This document shows positions 62,216-64,000 of a DNA stretch of 64,000 bases, one piece after another. A program made the translations under genes and the position numbers. Source of the stretch: Rostratula benghalensis (Eukaryota > Chordata > Aves > Charadriiformes > Rostratulidae); the NCBI GenBank assembly GCA_013399305.1, contig VXAI01000159.1:372001-436000 (forward strand). Direction: 5' to 3'. The notes beneath the pieces are model-generated. The model was not told the origin of the DNA. It did not search any database and worked only from the letters and a program-made list of their open reading frames with translations. Position 1 is the stretch's first letter. Every line of letters begins with the position of its first letter.

Positions 62216-64000
62216 ACTAGTTCATTCATCATTAAAACCCAAGTAACGTACCTAAAACCCACTATACATAAAGAAAAGGATGAGGGCTTACTTTATTAGT
62301 TTTAATAAAAAGTATCATCATTCAAGCGTTACAAATTTATTAAAAAGACTTATCCCAGGCAATAACAATAACTAAATGCCTTTTAAAGTCAGAAGAAAAG
62401 GGTGCTTTTAGGTAATTTTAAAGTCTTCAAAATGCCAGATTTATCACAAAACTCCCTCCAAGCAAGTGAAATACCTAAGCAACATTGTACCACATAAAGC
62501 CTTGGTTGTACTACCCCAGCAGTCTGTGCCTGTGCCCCTCTTCCTAAAAGGTTTCTCTAATGGCTCCCACTTCACACTGTCTGTCCTACATCTTGTATTG
62601 CCCTTCTTCAATGTTCCTCTTTCCCCCTGTCCCTGTATACTCATCTATTCACTAGGTGCTCTTCAACCAACTCTTCCTTGTATTTCAAGCCCCTGCTCTG
62701 GAGCACGCAAGTGCTTAAGATTCTCAGTGCATCAGAGTTAACAACTGTTCTGATGTCATTCTGAGTAAAAGCTAACATTTAGAACTAAGAGCAGCAAAAA
62801 AAAGGTATTAATCTCAATATAGATAACCTGGCATGCCAAAACTCCCTCTGAAAAGTTGATCAGTAGTTTCTGAGCCTCACCAAATCACAAGCTGCCCATC
62901 AGGAAGGGTTAGGCTTATTTACTTATGTAATTGCAGGAGCTGAATGGATGTAAATTTCCTGATTCCGGCAGCTGGCACATAGAGAAAACCACCAAAGCCC
63001 ATGACAGCTCTAATAAAAATCTCAAAATCTGACACTGGCCCCCACTTAGAAAAAGCCTATGAGAGCCAACCTTCTTAAGATGTTCAGAAGACACCACTCA
63101 CTCAGAAGAGAAACTGTCAGTATGTAGCAATTCTAACAGGAAAAGTCTAAAACTCCACCCAACTCCCATCATTATATCATGGTCTACTAATTAATACAGC
63201 TTATTTCTGTATGAAACCCCCCAAAGAAAGCTGATGCTAAAAGTTCTTTTAATATTGCTTTTCGAATTTCCTACCTAGAAAAATAATTTCTGTGATCTTT
63301 CAATTAGTAATAGTAATGCATAGACTGGACTGAAGCTATTCCTTATTCAGTTCCTAACTTGAGACCAATAAATGTGAATCTTCTACATGGTACTTAATTC
63401 TGTTTGCCAGAGTTCCCACGCTAATTTGTTTCACCAATCTTTTTTATCATTATTGTTATTAATATTATTTAGAAAGTACACTCCTGGGAGCAGAGATAGC
63501 ATTTTGGCTTATGTCCACATGGAAGTATGTAATTCCACCCTAATCAGGGACTTCCATCCTGATTGGGGACTCAAATTAAACAACCTTTGCCTTATTTGTG
63601 TTTTTAAAAGCAGGCAAATGCAGTAGCCTGAGTAATAAATGTAGCGGTGCTGGTGGCGTGCTTCAGTTCATAATTTCCAGCAAGACATACATACGTTGCA
63701 GTAACAGGACATGCTAGAATGTTGGGGTTTTATTTGGGTTTTTTTAAAATTCACATTCAACCTGGAGGAGCTAGTCTAGATGGCACATCATGTGGGAACA
63801 GGGAAAAGAAAACTTTGTGTCACTGGAATTCTGTCTCAGTGGGGGCTGAGAGCTCGGATGTTCTTTGGTTATTGCTAGGCTGAGTGCTAAGATGGCTGTT
63901 AAATATTTTATCAGCCAAGACTAAAACCAAGAAATGGGCTGAAAACAAGGGTTGAATGATCTCTGTTTTGAGTCTCACATTGTGCAGATACACAAGTAGA
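62216..64000. other. Unique AT-rich non-coding DNA to window end
   Basis: No gene, exon or transposon was recognised. Frames at 62.4-62.7 kb overlap on both strands and lack family signatures. Confidence 0.5.

Overview
The window looks like non-coding DNA from a bird nuclear genome. The main evidence is five 3'-terminal fragments of CR1 LINE retrotransposons (27698-27886, 38064-38389, 44795-45122, 47136-47262, 48366-48486) of the type that dominates avian interspersed repeats. Three weak MIR-like (CORE-SINE) relics, no Alu/B1/L1-like sequence, visible AT-richness, scarce CpG and many short A- or T-rich tracts fit this. The species cannot be named from the sequence.

No protein-coding gene, exon set, tRNA, rRNA, snRNA or recognisable microRNA could be supported. 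The longest open frames are about 130 codons or less, overlap on both strands, and show no domain or family signature. The one exception is the minus-strand frame inside the CR1 copy at 44.8-45.1 kb, which encodes the C-terminal tail of the CR1 ORF2 (reverse transcriptase) protein. The window is best read as a gene desert or part of a very long intron.

Layout. 1-9 kb: unique AT-rich DNA with a MIR-like relic (2.4 kb), a small CpG-dense patch (3.1 kb) and a long AAAGGAAG microsatellite holding the only N (4.35-4.54 kb). 9-20 kb: unique sequence with a TATA-like site (9.01 kb), a CRE-like/E-box pair (9.98 kb), a CpG cluster (15.6 kb), a Ser/Pro-rich open frame preceded by an acceptor-like tract (16.4-16.8 kb), a pyrimidine-rich stretch (18.8-19.1 kb) and a T/G tract (19.95 kb). 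20-35 kb: unique sequence, a CR1 fragment (27.7 kb), a 17-bp minisatellite (29.45 kb), G/A homopolymers (30.2 and 33.5 kb) and a perfect 26-bp palindrome built from two inverted NF-E2/MARE-like sites (31.42 kb). 35-50 kb: four CR1 fragments, a 21-bp G run (42.07 kb), a nested hairpin (46.7 kb) and a 24-bp palindrome (49.9 kb). 50-64 kb: a G-quadruplex motif (50.5 kb), a purine-rich stretch, a duplicated homeodomain-type motif (53.1 kb), two MIR-like relics, two fragments resembling another old amniote repeat, a 25-bp interrupted palindrome (58.69 kb) and two short tandem duplications.

I found no operon-like, defence-like or otherwise coordinated novel system. The more interesting items are possible regulatory or structural DNA (31.42, 53.1, 50.5, 46.7 and 49.9 kb). 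Each needs cross-species alignment or chromatin data to rise above a sequence pattern.
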